From Oasisia sp. SBJ-2009 (Eukaryota > Annelida > Polychaeta > Sabellida > Siboglinidae): 64,000 nt of DNA. Under the pieces are notes generated by a model that saw only the letters and a program-made list of their open reading frames with translations, was not told the origin of the DNA and made no database searches. The translations under genes were made by a program, and so were the position numbers. Position 1 is the stretch's first letter. Each line of letters opens with the position of its first letter. Positions 1 to 13,132 of the stretch are shown here, piece after piece. The stretch is taken from contig OZ024860.1 of assembly GCA_964017155.1 (NCBI GenBank), forward strand, positions 49,831,083 through 49,895,082. Reading direction: 5' to 3'.

Positions 1-1790
1 CACATGATTTTATGATAAAAAGACTTAACAATATGAATACAAATAGGTAAAATAATGATTTACTATGTTTGAACGTTTGCTCCAGAACAGATAGATTTAA
101 CTACTCAAAATAGAGTGAAGGGAGGAATTCATTATGTAACAAAGTTTCTAAATTAAGCACAATAGTTATTAAGCAGTTCTAGTCATTTTTAGTTTCACTA
201 CAGCTTAGAACCATTATGAACATATAAAATGTTAATGACCTTCAAGTGAGGTCATTACCACACCCATCACTCAAAATGACCATCTGTCAAAGCATAAAAT
301 ATTAACAATAACATACAATGTGTATTTATATGCCTGCTATTTTTATTGCAACTGCTACTCATGCACTGCTTGTATACTGGTGGCATCATTCAAAGTGTTT
401 TCTCTGTTTTATTCAAGGTTTCTCTTATTTCAAATGCTCCATTTTACTACAAATCTGTAACTGTAAAATTAATTCTACATTAATTATTATGAATCAAATT
501 TTATATTTTTATTATTGTCCAATAAAAATCAGGATAGTCTTTTTAAACCAGATAACAAAATAAATTAGACAATTTCTCGTCTACCATTCCCCCTCCTGTC
601 AATATGTCCCCAACACATATTGCCAACTACCCTCACTCTAAATGTGTTTGATCAAGAAACATAATATTTTTCTAAATATAGTTATGTATTAACAAATAAA
701 TATTTAAATATAAATGAAATACAAATACTCAGCGAGACAGATAGTCTGTATAAAGCTACACAATAAAACAAAAAAGTTATGCTATAGTTATACCCACACA
801 ACACAGTTTTAGCAACTGGTCAGTTTTTAGTTATAAATTAAAACACAAATACATAGAAATATCCACCTATGAATGATCCTAGCTGCTTGAGAATAACACC
901 CAGTGATGAAAATTATTGCAGGAATGTTTCCAGGAAGGAAACATCCTACCTACACCCTGACAGTCAAAGCAGGAAATATCGCCTGACACAACTTTTTAAG
1001 TTGTCTTTCCCAACTTTGTTGGAATAAATTCATTCTGATTGTGATAACCCTTGAAAACTCGCCGAAACCAACCAACAGTCAATGCCAGTGATCCAGGAAG
1101 TCAATGCTGCTGATATCTGGCTCCGGGAAAGTACTGTAATGTCAGCCAGGTATGTAGACATGCATCACAGCTGGCTCAAATTACATAACACCGGAGATTG
1201 GCTCCTGGCCAGCCACACTTGTCCGACACATATTCACTGTTTGAGATGTCCCCTAACTGTACAGGAACCCCAAATTACCCATCTACCTTGCTGGCTTGAG
1301 GGAGTTTTTTCTTTAATTACGACTGTCCCCCTAACAACGGCGCTGTGGAAATTAAAGCCTCTCCGTGTGATTCACACTTGGCCCCAGTCGTGATGATGTT
1401 AATATTTAATGGTCATGTGACTTGGCATTCGCGCAACAAAAGGCTGCAACTTTAGAAACATGACGCTTTCAGTCTATCGAAATCATTACGACAATCACCC
1501 TATGTGCAATAGGTCAGAAGGTGGTATTTTCAGACATGTTTCCGTACCCTCTAATTGCCTATTTCCACCTGGCTGACGAACTAGGGAATGCTTTCCGGGT
1601 CCTGAATTAGCGGATCTTTTTAGGTGGGCTAAGAGATTCATGGCACAACGTCGAGTGAAGGGGGTGGTTGCCCGTAGCAACTGGCACTCTGGTTAGAACC
1701 AGATCATCTAAATGGCACTCTGTTCCAATGACTCAGCAGCTTCTGTCATGATATACCACCATTAATTGAGGGTGAGGTCAAGTGTTGGGG
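1..1790. other. Intergenic or intronic spacer, no gene seen
   Basis: AT-rich unique-looking sequence. Open frames on both strands are short and lack splice context or recognisable motifs. I see no RNA gene or repeat of note. Confidence 0.5.
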
Positions 1791-2760
1791 TCACAACACC
1801 TACCTTTATAACACACAACCTCACACATGCCCATCTTTATAATATATACCCACACTTGACTCCACAACCCCAGTCAATCCACCAAGGCATGCTACCCTAG
1901 TTAGTCTACTCCTACAGTATGCACTCTCTCAAATACACACCCCACAGCGTCTAGCTTATGACTCCCACGTTACAATACCGTAACCCTTTTAAAACCCTGA
2001 TTACTTTTGCATACCCAAATTACCCAGTAACTGCCTGATTACCAAGTGGAACCCATTTTTACCTTTTGTACCTTCCTTATGTCCATTTTACACTTTTACT
2101 TGACTAGACACCAGGACACTCATTTGACAAAGCCATAACTACGTCATCATCTGTCATCTATGTTACATTGTGACACCGTCATGGCCCTGTGACACCTTAT
2201 TAACCAAACCACACCCAACACACCCAATACATTCTATAACCATATCCAATTTACTCTATAAAACATCACTACCACCCAGCACTCACTGAACCCACACCAC
2301 CTACTTTACCCCACAACGTCTGCAACCTTTACCCCATTCTACACAACATATACAACTGATTAAAATAAATTATTGTCTGTAAATACTCACATTACTGCAA
2401 CGTAACATCCACACTACCCCGATTTACCCATGAACAAATACTTTACTCAATGACACCCATTTATCAGGCAAAACCCACTTTTCCCCTCAGCAACCACATC
2501 TTCACCCCACCTTACACCACAACACCCACATTATCTCATATCCCATAATGCCTGCTTCATTCCATGACAGTTCACCCTCATAACATCCTTTTACCATCAA
2601 CATCCATTTTACCCCAACATCTACCCCACCCACCATATCCTACTGCGCCCATCCCATATTTACAGTGTAACCCCTCTTTTAACCCCTGAGCCTAACACCT
2701 ATCTTAACCCCCCCCCACTGTGTCCCTTCTATCTAATTCAATTATTCTAATCATGTCTGT
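1790..2760. repeat. G-depleted, C/A-rich degenerate tract
   Basis: For nearly 1 kb the plus strand carries very few G residues and is built from short loose motifs such as CCCAC, ACCCAT, TTTACCCC and AACACAC. There is no fixed period, so it reads as a very decayed minisatellite or a region with strong strand asymmetry. No coding frame is supported. The transition back to ordinary composition is near 2760, after a run of nine C at about 2709. Confidence 0.55.
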
Positions 2761-3870
2761 TAGATATAAGCCTCCATTCTAAGTTTAACAAAACATTTTG
2801 TGCAAACATTTCATAAAACAACACCTCACCTTATCTTTAGTTTCTAAACAACATTAACTTAAATTATGTTCCCGTTTTAAGCCACTAAGTACCATTTACC
2901 ACATCATCACAACTGTCAGTTTTTATCCCAAGCTTGCCAAGTATGCTTTGGTAGTACAAAACTATCCACTAGATGTCAGCACCACCCAGGCCACAGGATC
3001 AGTGAACTCATTCATTACTTGACCCTTAGGGGTCCACCCAAAAGTAGAACCAGTAAGAACTCATTGTCATTGCCATGACAAGCCCGTCAAATTACAAAAT
3101 CAAACAAAATTATGTGCACATTTCCGTGAACTTCAGACAGTGAACTCAGTTTCATGAAGAGTTTGTCAAAGGTGCAGTAATCCTAGTAATGTTAATTTTA
3201 TTCAACCGATCAGAAATCAGAAATAATATTATATTATGATATTGATATTAACACACTGAAACACAGCTGTTAGTATTCCTCATTACTTAATGTCTTAAAC
3301 ACCTTCCGTGTGTTTTAGTTATTAATCATATTAGCTATAATAATTATAACCAGCTAATATATTACATATAGAACAAAGTATACATGTTACTACTTCATTT
3401 ATCAAATAAAACTGCCAGGACTTATTTTACTGAACACACAGCATCTGTCGACCTTCCTCATAACTAGCGCCTGCGATAGGAATCCCACTGACACCTTCCC
3501 CAGGTAATCTCTGCCATTGAGATTATCCCCCTACGCTTCTGTTGAGATTAAGAGCTCCCAGCAAGTCACAGCTTGCTGCTGCCCCAGCCACCCCACCCAC
3601 CCCAGCACAACACAACTTCTCACAAACACTCAGGGTGGAAACATGGCCGGCTGAACAGGATCAATACATCCTGGCACTTCAGCGAGCTACGACCCGGCGC
3701 TGCACGCGATAGCCGCACCAAAGCCGTGGATCAGCGACCACAGTCCACTGACAGAGTGACACCTGAACACACGCACAAAGAGAAACCAACTCAGCTGTTT
3801 CACCACAGACATATAACCACATGTTAATCTGTCAAACACATATAACCACACAGTAATCTATAACCACACA
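2761..3870. other. Spacer, no gene seen
   Basis: Ordinary AT-rich sequence, becoming more GC-rich from 3440 to 3800. A short open frame near 3573-3827 has no recognisable domain and I do not call it. Confidence 0.4.
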
Positions 3871-4078
3871 AATTCCAAATTTATCAAATGTATAATATTT
3901 ATATTAAATCTGTAAATTTTGATTCATCAAAATCTTCATATGACTTGGTGTCTCGTGATATCAAAGTCGTTAATTCAAAATTGATCAAATGTATAATGTT
4001 TATATTAAATCCGTAAATTTTGATTCATCAAAATCTTCATATGACTTGGTGTATGTGATATCAAAGTCATTAAGAAAA
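3871..4078. repeat. Direct tandem duplication, period about 101 bp, two units
   Basis: Two adjacent units (3871-3971 and 3972-4078) share the core ATTTTGATTCATCAAAATC followed by TTCATATGACTTGGTGT. They differ by a few substitutions and small indels, so this is a fairly recent local duplication. Confidence 0.85.
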
Positions 4079-4382
4079 TTAATAATCCACATTAGATATA
4101 AACGGTGAATTCCTACCAACTTCCTGTGTATCCTTTGTCACAGGTGTCTAATGTATTCACATGTCTATCTACACCAACTCCTGTCACCTCACAGATGAAA
4201 TCTACCTCAGCTACATTGATTTTAATCTCAGGGTTACAGCCTTGCTTTCACTGCTGCTGTGGTGTTAACAAACCCACTGACCTTATCCTTGCTTCCATCG
4301 GTGACCTCACCAATTTACAAACCACAGGGGTTTCAACTACACTGATGGCAATCACACTATCACCCTGGGGTCAACAGTTATG

Positions 4383-4439
4383 ACAGCCCCAGTGACAGCA
4401 ATTCAACAGCCCCAATGACAGCAATTCAACAGCCCCAAT
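4383..4439. repeat. 23-bp tandem repeat, 2.5 copies
   Basis: Units beginning ACAGCCCCA occur at 4383, 4406 and 4429; the first two are nearly identical (one G/A difference). Confidence 0.85.
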
Positions 4440-4462
4440 CGATCATAAGGTGTAGGACAGTG

Positions 4463-5310
4463 CGAGTTCACGCTCGACATGTCAATACAACCACTGGCCC
4501 GTTCGCACCCGCGCGGCGCACGCCACTGGGCCACGCACAGCTGTGAGTGACAGCGTGCGAGCGTGCGTGCGCACGTGCCTCAGGCAACAATGACGTCGCC
4601 GCCACCCCAACATGCCCGCCCGCCCGCCCGCCCGCCTCCAACGGATGTGTGTCTGCGTGCGTTTGAACGCACATGCACACGCGCGCACGTACCGATCGAT
4701 ATCCGCAAGAGCCCGCCGCGTGTGCTCTACCCCCACAGGCACGGTCGTAATATCGGCTCCGGTCTTTCACGGCGACGGCTGTGGTAATTTCCCTGGCACA
4801 GACGCCCTCGGAACCGTGGCACACTACTGCCATGCACTCGCATTATGCCACCACGGCAGAAAATCAATAAACGACCCCCATTCGGGAGCATTGTCTACAG
4901 AGGGAGGGCATTTGCGGCTGCCTGCCTGCCTGGCCAGCCGGGCGGTGAATGCCCGCACTTCGAAGGCCAACCGACAGTACAGCCAGCTCTCTCTTTGTCT
5001 CAGGACAATGCCGGCTTAACTGATTGCCAAAGAGCAGGCCGATTAGAATATCGCCCCGCACCGCACACGGCTGCCAATCAACACGTCTCGACACGACTGA
5101 AACGAACGGGCCGACTATTAACACAAAAACACACGCACCCTCCGTACGACTGCAAAAATCCCACCACTGGAGTATATCTGACGCCGGCAACACACATATG
5201 GTGATGTTCTTCGGCGGAACAACGGCAAAGAAACACTGTTTCATGTTTGAGTGACACTGGTACGGCCGCGGCGTGATGGACGGTCCCTCTAGCACACGGC
5301 ACAGGCGAGC
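4463..5310. promoter_or_regulatory. CpG-rich island, possible promoter
   Basis: This stretch is strikingly rich in CpG and GC compared with its surroundings. It includes a CGCC/GCCC run near 4612-4637, alternating GCGTGC/GCACGC sequence at 4553-4580 and a TGACGTCG CRE-like site near 4590. Open frames run in several frames on both strands, which is expected of GC-rich DNA and is not evidence of coding. I could not fix a transcription start or a convincing first exon, so it is only a candidate promoter island. Confidence 0.4.
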
Positions 5311-6080
5311 GATGTTCACCGACAACGACTGGTCATGTTTACATTTCACAGTTCACCCTGATCAAAGTGTACTCGCTGAAATACACAACATATGCGGTGC
5401 AACATCGAGGACGTTACGCCACCGTTTTATGGATAACATCAGTAGCAAACTGCAGCCACGACCACAAACAACACCTGGTAGATGCCTCCCTAATCACCCA
5501 GCCAACTTCGTTGTCTCACCCACGCTAAATTCACAAAACTCAAATATTCCAGCTTTCAATCCCACGAATATAACATTATACATACAGGATTTCATAGAAT
5601 CCACACCTCAGTGCCAAGCCACAAATATTACAAAGGGTACTCCCCGAAACAAACCATTAGATTAAGTCTGATCTCATTGTTCTTGAGTAAGTCAACATTA
5701 GAGGTTACCTTGCACCCTGCCATACAAGCTAATCATTTACAGTTCACAGCCAAAGTGGCCATGCTTATCCTATACCTGGCACCCGGCCAATAGCAGCTAG
5801 CCTTGAGCCAAGATAACCTTATATGGCATTTAAAACAACAACGCCGCCACAATCAAATGAGATATGTCATGGTTGAGAGCTCTCTATAGTGTCTCTACGG
5901 ACGATCGAATCCTAACCGATCAAAGGCAGAAAGGCAGGTTCGTTGGACATGTGGCAGCCTGTTGTTGACAGAGGGTACTAGCTCTGGCACAGACATGTCA
6001 GAAGATTAACTTATTACTATTAGCCACACCAGCCCAACCCTAGTGCGCTTTACATTCTGCTCTGTAAATGTGGACATTAA
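5311..6080. other. Spacer, no gene seen
   Basis: Composition returns to AT-rich. The open frame at 5273-5665 has no domain, signal or splice support. Confidence 0.4.
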
Positions 6081-6082
6081 CC

Positions 6083-6125
6083 AAATCTAATTTCATGAAA
6101 CTATCAAAGCTCGAAAACAAAACCG

Positions 6126-6214
<89 letters not shown>

Positions 6215-6274
6215 TTTCGGTTTTGTTTTCCAGCTTAGATAGTTTCATGAAATTAGATTTTAGTTTCTTTAATT

Positions 6275-6326
<52 letters not shown>

Positions 6327-6339
6327 GAAACTAAAATCC
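6083..6339. repeat. Two adjoining inverted repeats, each with a (TA)n centre
   Basis: The first palindrome pairs 6083-6128 (with TTTCATGAAACTATC) with 6213-6260 around about 80 bp of TA. The second pairs 6256-6276 (GATTTTAGTTTCTTTAATTA) with 6320-6339 around about 40 bp of TA. The arms share the boundary near 6256-6260, so the region can fold into two neighbouring hairpins or cruciforms. It looks like foldback DNA whose loops were replaced by microsatellites. Confidence 0.85.
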
Positions 6340-7620
6340 AACCCATTTCTGATCTTGCAGTTTAGGCATATGGTACAAATATCCAGAAGCATATGTATAA
6401 CATTAACATCATATTAATAGTAATTTTATTACAAATTAGTATTTCCCACATTTGTTGATTACAGCCTTCATTTATTTCAACCTAATATAGTTCAGATTTC
6501 TTATCATAATGTTTATCCTACACTGATTAAAACGTACTATGATTGAGAAATAGTATCCATAGTATGTCATTTTTTAAATAAAACCACATTTACGGTTTAA
6601 AAATATGGTTTTATGGAAAACTGTGGGCATAAAACTAGCCTGGCTCCCAGAGCCTTTACACAAAGGCAGTTTCGATGGCTTGGTATTTCCACACAAACCC
6701 CGGAACATCAGCAAACAGACAACACCTATATCCACACCTCGCCTCTATTGATATTATATTAAGTTGCACCCCAGAGTGTCCAAAGTTCAACCGGGGGTCA
6801 CGGAGTTCACAAGAGGTGGGGATGACCTCACGTTGACCCTTATCACACCCATACCTTGCAGGGGAGAAAGCCGGGATCAGATGGGATGGCTGGAATGTAG
6901 CATCCCTTAGACTTACACCCACCCGAGGTGATTGAGTACACTTCCACTTCCTTAACCCTGGTGTTACCTGAAACTTTCCCTGCTGCTGCCTGGCAGAGCT
7001 CTCCTAGGGAGAGGAAGAGGGAGAGTCTCACCTGGGATGACTTAGATCAGTGGGCTGCAGGGTATGGTGCATCACTTCCCATTTGGGGCTATCAGATAAC
7101 CTTAATCTCCCATCACACAGGGTTTCTGGGGGTGAGGGAAGACTCTATGTCACCCTAAAATAGCACTGACTTGCCCCAGAAAGGTTGGGTGGTGATTCCT
7201 GAAGTAGGTAATATTAGTAGTGTGTCATCCACACAAGCATGGTTTTATTATCACTAAATAAGTCGTCAATTTCTGCTGGTATTAAAAAGTTTACTGGATA
7301 ATTTTACTGTGATTCATAATTGCAACCCTAAACGCAGCATTAGGCAGAGCTCTCCACTATGGAAAACGAATACATTTATTTCAGGTCAAAACATACTAAG
7401 ACTATGAAATGTAGGATTAAGGACGTACAACCTCAGAGAAAAATACTCTTCAAATCACACAAGTAATTTTGGGGTGCCACCAATTATTATATAAATTTAT
7501 CAGGTTACGTTAAACAAGCGTAACAATTTATATTTTACAATATCCACACAACCAACGGTCAAAATTTCAAGTAGACTTGTTTGGGTTTGCTTACAAATAA
7601 AGGTCTGCCTAATGTGGTTT
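6340..7620. other. Spacer, no gene seen
   Basis: No supported gene. 6640-7200 is more GC-rich with short overlapping open frames on both strands but no recognisable protein. Confidence 0.4.
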
Positions 7621-7624
7621 CTTT

Positions 7625-7627
<3 letters not shown>

Positions 7628-7683
<56 letters not shown>
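7628..7683. repeat. (TA)n microsatellite
   Basis: Uninterrupted TA dinucleotides of about 55 bp. Open frames reading through it as Ile-Tyr repeats are artefacts. Confidence 0.95.
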
Positions 7684-7685
<2 letters not shown>

Positions 7686-8171
7686 TCTGTGTATGATGCT
7701 GTTCGGAAAAAATAAATATGTACACAGGACAAAGAAGCACCTAAAGACACCTCCGATGGAAGGAAGGAACCAGAGGAATGCGACACGACTTAATCCTAAT
7801 TTACGACTGCGCAAGCTACAAAATGAACAGACTTTGGAAATGATAAAAAAATCCACGCATCGGTCACGCACTTGTAACTGAGAGAACTAAAGTACATGTC
7901 AACTAATGACAACCCTCTACATCTGCTGACAACTTAATGGCTTTGTGATACAATCTAACAAAGGGTGGGGGAGATAAGTGGGGACATGACCACACATGCC
8001 CTAGAAACAAGTGGGTAGGAGAACTTGTGAAGACCTGGCCTGGTGTCTCTCTCTCCCTGTCTAGTCAGGTCCCTGTGACAAGACGTAAAGAGATTTAAAT
8101 AAAATATTTTCCTTCAAAAGTTATAATTTATGCATGCCACCCTCAAGACTTATGCCTTGGTCAATCATTTG

Positions 8172-8420
8172 CAGTGTTTCCCCTGCTACATGATGAGTGA
8201 GGTGGGCCACCCTGCTGTATTTCTAAGTCAAAGTGACATAGAAAAATATGCCAAAATTGCCACCTTTTAGGTATTTCCTGACTATTTACTTGTAATTAAT
8301 GCTACAAACACATTTACATGCTAACTTGTCATTTCTTTCCCTACTTTTTAAGCTAGTTTTTAAAATAGCTCCAAAGGGCATGCACCCAGGCCATATAGCA
8401 CCACATTGTGTGTCCCCCCA
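8172..8420 (+). repeat. Dispersed repeat copy 1 (partner at 32643)
   Basis: The segment beginning GCAGTGTTTCCCCTGCTACA, with the following GAGGTGGGCCACC, recurs in the same orientation at 32643-32940. Similarity continues through the blocks TTTCTAAG, AATTGCCAC, TTTACATGCT and AAAGTAGCTC/AAATAGCTCC. It is an old interspersed repeat of unknown class; no terminal repeats or coding sequence are seen. Confidence 0.7.
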
Positions 8421-8761
8421 CCCGCTCAGTTCACCCTACCACCTCACTCACCACTCACCCAGGGCAAACACTGCATTTGTAGTGGCCAATATAATGAAGT
8501 CAATAGTGCCCCCTCCCCCTCCAATGACTTACAAAATGTTTGCCCCACAGCCAATAACAAGGCTAAGAGGAATCATTAATTGTCTGAGTCACACATTAAA
8601 AATGAAAAAGATGTCAAAATGTGCAGGCTACAAACACCTTCATTCACCCACTCGACAATACCGTGATGTAGGCGCACAATTGGTCGAGACCCAAGTCAAA
8701 CCCATGCCATTCATCATCTGACACACGAGCACGAACATGACCTAAGTTTATGTGAGTTTAC

Positions 8762-9180
8762 CTGCTTGCGAATGTACACCCAAACTGGTCGCACTTCATT
8801 GCTTCCGCGGGACCCACTACAATCGACTATCACTCCATCGTCGTCAGCTTCCGACGGCGAGAGGAACAACAGGACACAACGACGACAAAGTGGGGTCGTG
8901 AAACGCAACGAACGGCCCACGATGCACTGCTCCGCTGACCCGCACACGGCAGATATATCATCACAAACTCATAATGCCACCTGCCGCAGTCGCCACCCAG
9001 CGCGTGTGTGACTACCTGATACGGGCGGGCGGTGTCAAGAACAACAACGACAATGCGACATGACGTATGATTCGACGCAGACAATGCTGAACACCTCAAG
9101 TGGGGAGCAGGGTCGGTCGGCGGAGTGTATCACCTTCGTAACCAGACACTCCTTGTTTCCGACAGCGACGACACCCAAAC
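8762..9180 (-). promoter_or_regulatory. CpG-rich candidate first exon and promoter, minus strand
   Basis: A 400-bp CpG-rich block on the minus strand ends at a good splice donor: exon end AAGCAG at 8762, followed by GTAAAC. High CpG density plus a donor at one edge is the usual look of a first exon with its promoter. A minus-strand frame is open through 8947-8762, but I recognise no protein and the exon could be all 5' UTR. The rest of any such gene would lie at lower coordinates and I could not trace it. Confidence 0.35.
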
Positions 9181-9189
9181 TGCCCCATC

Positions 9190-10085
9190 AAACTGACGAG
9201 GGCATCACGTAGATCGTAGATGTGTGTGCTAGCGTGATGCTAGATGTCTCGTCTAATCTCATCAAAACTACCCAGGCTAGCTCACACACACCCATAGAGC
9301 ATAACACACTTACATGGGTAGCTCTACGCAGAGACCTGTCCACCCGTCATTTGGACAGATAAACCTATTTTGGATGGGTAGAAATAATAGGGGACAGGTG
9401 GAGGACATGTATAAAAGGAGAAAACTTGTTGTCATAAATCGTAGATATTGTCAGTTATGCCTTAAAAATGGGTGTTACACATAATACACACCTCAACTGG
9501 CTTGCATGTCCACCAAACAAATTTATCCTGCATAAAGCCCTACTTGTTTGTGTATAAAGACATACCTATTTATGGAATTATTTTGAGCCCAGGCTCCAGG
9601 CCACCTTTAAATATCTAAATACCTCTTCCACCCCCCTCCTCCCTGTCTACATAGGCCCCTACCTAACCCCATCAAATTGCATTACTACATCTGTTTCCAC
9701 CAGCCAGTATTAACCACACCCCAAAACAGTATGACATAAGGATAGATAGATAAGGTGGTGATGCAATGGAAAAATCAAAAGAAGTAACATGGCTAGCCTG
9801 TGTAGTGTTGTAACACATCCGAACAGCATAGCATATCTACATCCAATGAGTGTAACACATATACACATAGTGCATAACACACCCACCCATGAAGCTTAAT
9901 AAACCTTACTAAGTCAAAAAATTCAAAGATAGCTCAGCATCACCATGACAATATTTTATAATGAACCATTAAACCTATACCCTGTAACTGTAAATTTCTG
10001 GTGTCATTGATTACGGCGATAGGAAAGCTATCACAAACTTAACTAACTTCCTGTGTTTTTACTAACATATGGGGTAACCCATGTA
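9190..10085. other. Spacer, no gene seen
   Basis: AT- and AC-rich sequence with no supported gene or element. Confidence 0.4.
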
Positions 10086-10186
10086 ACACACGCACGCACG
10101 CACGCACGCACACGCACACACACACACGCATACACACACACAACACACACAACACACACAAACAAACACACACACAACACACACTA
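10086..10186. repeat. Compound (ACGC)n/(CA)n microsatellite
   Basis: Starts as ACGC tetramers, then becomes imperfect CA with AAC and AAAC interruptions. Confidence 0.9.
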
Positions 10187-13120
10187 GAAAAACTGTCGTC
10201 AGATTTATGTGTGTGGTTACTGATCAAATTACATATTCCCAAAAACTACTGATTATTGTTGCTTATCATTAATTTTGTACACTTTAAACACACACAAATA
10301 TATTTCCTTTCAATGTACAATTCAAAGCTTATATACTTTAGTGTTTATGTAAAAATTTAAAATTTCTGTTTTATTCTCGATAGAATCATAACCCATATAT
10401 ATATATATATATATATATCTTGTAAACCTGGGGAGCAAACGTAAATTTCACTTCCACTGCAAAACACCTTAATAAATAAGTTTTGTTTACTGTTACATAA
10501 ACATAGTGGTTCATACTAAATGAAAACATGCCAAACTGCTTCTCCTTGGCTAGAATTACCAAACAATTATTCTAGATACTGTTTTTCTTTGTGGTTGATA
10601 TTTTATGGTTTACAGACAAATAATTAACTGCATCTATGTGAGATGTGTGGACAGTTCTACGAACCCATAAATCAATAAAAATATGTTTGTGTTATTGTGG
10701 AAATAAAATATACTTTACTACTGGGTACATTGTATTTATGTTGCATTGTATCTGGTTCTCAATGAATCACAGTATCACTTCTTTATCAGCAAGCAATTAC
10801 AGTATAAACAAACATTGTCATGCAATATGTAACGTGATACAATGTAATCTTAATATGTTGATGTAAACTGGTCACACATTAATTGTTTTTTTTCTATTTA
10901 GTATTCATGAATTACATGTAAACGACAAACTTGTTATTTATTAATCTGTTGGACAATACTGTTAGAAATGTGTTACTATGATTTATAACTGATACTCAAA
11001 TTAACAAGACAAAACAGTTTCTTGGCTCAGTCATTTGAATCAAACAATAACTTTAACAAGTGTCACCCATAGCCAAACTCCCAGATAGGCCACCAACTAG
11101 ACAAGACACCTTTGGCTTATAAACAGTTAACTTTTGTCTTTATACAGCTGTATATACATTTAATCTACCCTCCTAAAGTAGTTATGTCAATTTGTTTTTG
11201 CTAAAACTTTCAACTGCCATTATCTACAGCATTTGTTCCATTGATAATTAATTGTAATCATTTGTGATAATGAATAGTTTCTTAAATTACATCTAATCAA
11301 CAACAATGACAATATGTTATGATGAAAAACATAAGATGTGTATCACTTTCAAATCATTCAAATAATAATAATAATATAATAATAATAAGTTGTATTTCAA
11401 AGTTAACTTATCATCTTATCCCTCTAAAAGCAGACAGAGCAGCACTTTCTGAAACGGTCAACAGGTTGTGCTTCTCCTGGTGAGAGAAACACAGCTTAGA
11501 TTTCCTTTACATGAAGGATAATTTGCTTGTTTGGTGAAGCAGAAACTAACCAGACATAGTCCTGGTCTACCCACGTATCTTGTACTGCTGTGTGTTACAA
11601 CGTTAGTGACTGTTGTACAATGCTTCTTAGACGGTTGTATAAAATGTTCCCATTGTTTCAACTGCCATTCTCACAAAAAACGAACATGTACATGCGCATG
11701 GATCTACGTGTTTAAAAAACAGTGTACACAAACTGTACCATTGTAACATTTTAATACATACCTAAAAATTATGCAATAGCTCAGTAAGCATGGGTAAAAT
11801 TGGCTCAGCCTAAATCGAGCTCTGGGAAGGGCACCAATGCACAGGAACTAGTCCAAACATGTCCTCCTGGTCACACAGCCCCATTATCAAGCCCCCTCTA
11901 TATATATTGCCTGGCTGCACGCCCGCCGCTGATAAAACATTCAGCCATAGTTACCTTAATAATTACCCGTAATGTTGATGGTCGCATGGTACATAGTTAC
12001 CTTTATAATACCCCCCCTGCCAACAATGAGTACGGTGAGAGGTCGCCGTACAGAGCGCCTGACTTAAGCGACAATACAAGCTGTTCATGGAATTGATTCC
12101 ATTTAAGTGAGGGGTCAGATATGTGTATGGAATTGCTGGGCACAATCACCCCATGATTCGACAGAATCGATCAATAGGCGCGGCGTGTTAGGACCAGTGC
12201 ACGATCGTCCGACTCGCAGCAATTACACAAGTGCTGCTCGGTTCAAATTGCCCGAGTTTTTACGCGTGTTGTCACAATAAATAAGCATGTGGCTACTTGC
12301 CTGCAAAAATTATCCTTTGTGGAATGATTAGAACTTATAATAAACATGCTAATTACGCAGTGTCGTTGCCGAGATATGTACACGAGGTGTATTACTGCTA
12401 GCCTGCTAACACGTTTACCCACTCCTGGAAAGTTTTAGCCCTTTAACCCACACATAACAGTGAAGGTCAAGACTGCCAATAAACAACTAGTGAATACATG
12501 GACTACATTGTATACTGAAGAAAAGCACTAACTTACAAAATAATCATTATCACGGCCAGTGAATGTAAAATAGTGAAAATCGGACAATTTGCAAATAGGG
12601 ACGATCAGGACTACTCTATATATCTAAATATCTGTAAAACTTGGATATATAAATTATAATATAATACAATATAATATATGGAAATTCATAACATTTTCAC
12701 AACACTGGATGATTATACTATTAAAGCTTTTCAAAAGTTTTGCTTAAATCAAAATCATTTTAACAGTAACCATTTTCCCATTATATATTGATTAGATTCA
12801 CATTGTAAAATATGAAATAGAGATTAACCAAGGGACAAACCGACATGCTCTCCAATGGCACAAACATGTCTGGACGGCCTCAGTCTGCAGGGCTGGACAG
12901 TGACCATCAATGTGCAGACATTTATCAAATAACCCTGAATACACTCAAACCTTCAATTTGTTTTCATTATCATGCTTTCCCTTCACCATTTCTCCCTATG
13001 CACACCATACCATATAAATGAGTGAAAACAAAGGGCACGGTAAACTAGATGAGTTGCTGAATCCAACCCAAGAGAGAGTGAAAGTGGGATGCATAACATT
13101 GAAAAAACAAACAAACAAAC
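10187..13120. other. Spacer, no gene seen
   Basis: AT-rich, with a short TA run at 10396-10418 and an AAT-rich stretch at 11361-11390. A moderately CpG-rich patch (11990-12260) contains a donor-like ACGGTGAGAG near 12030 but no convincing exon. Confidence 0.4.
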
Positions 13121-13132
13121 ACGAGAACTCAC

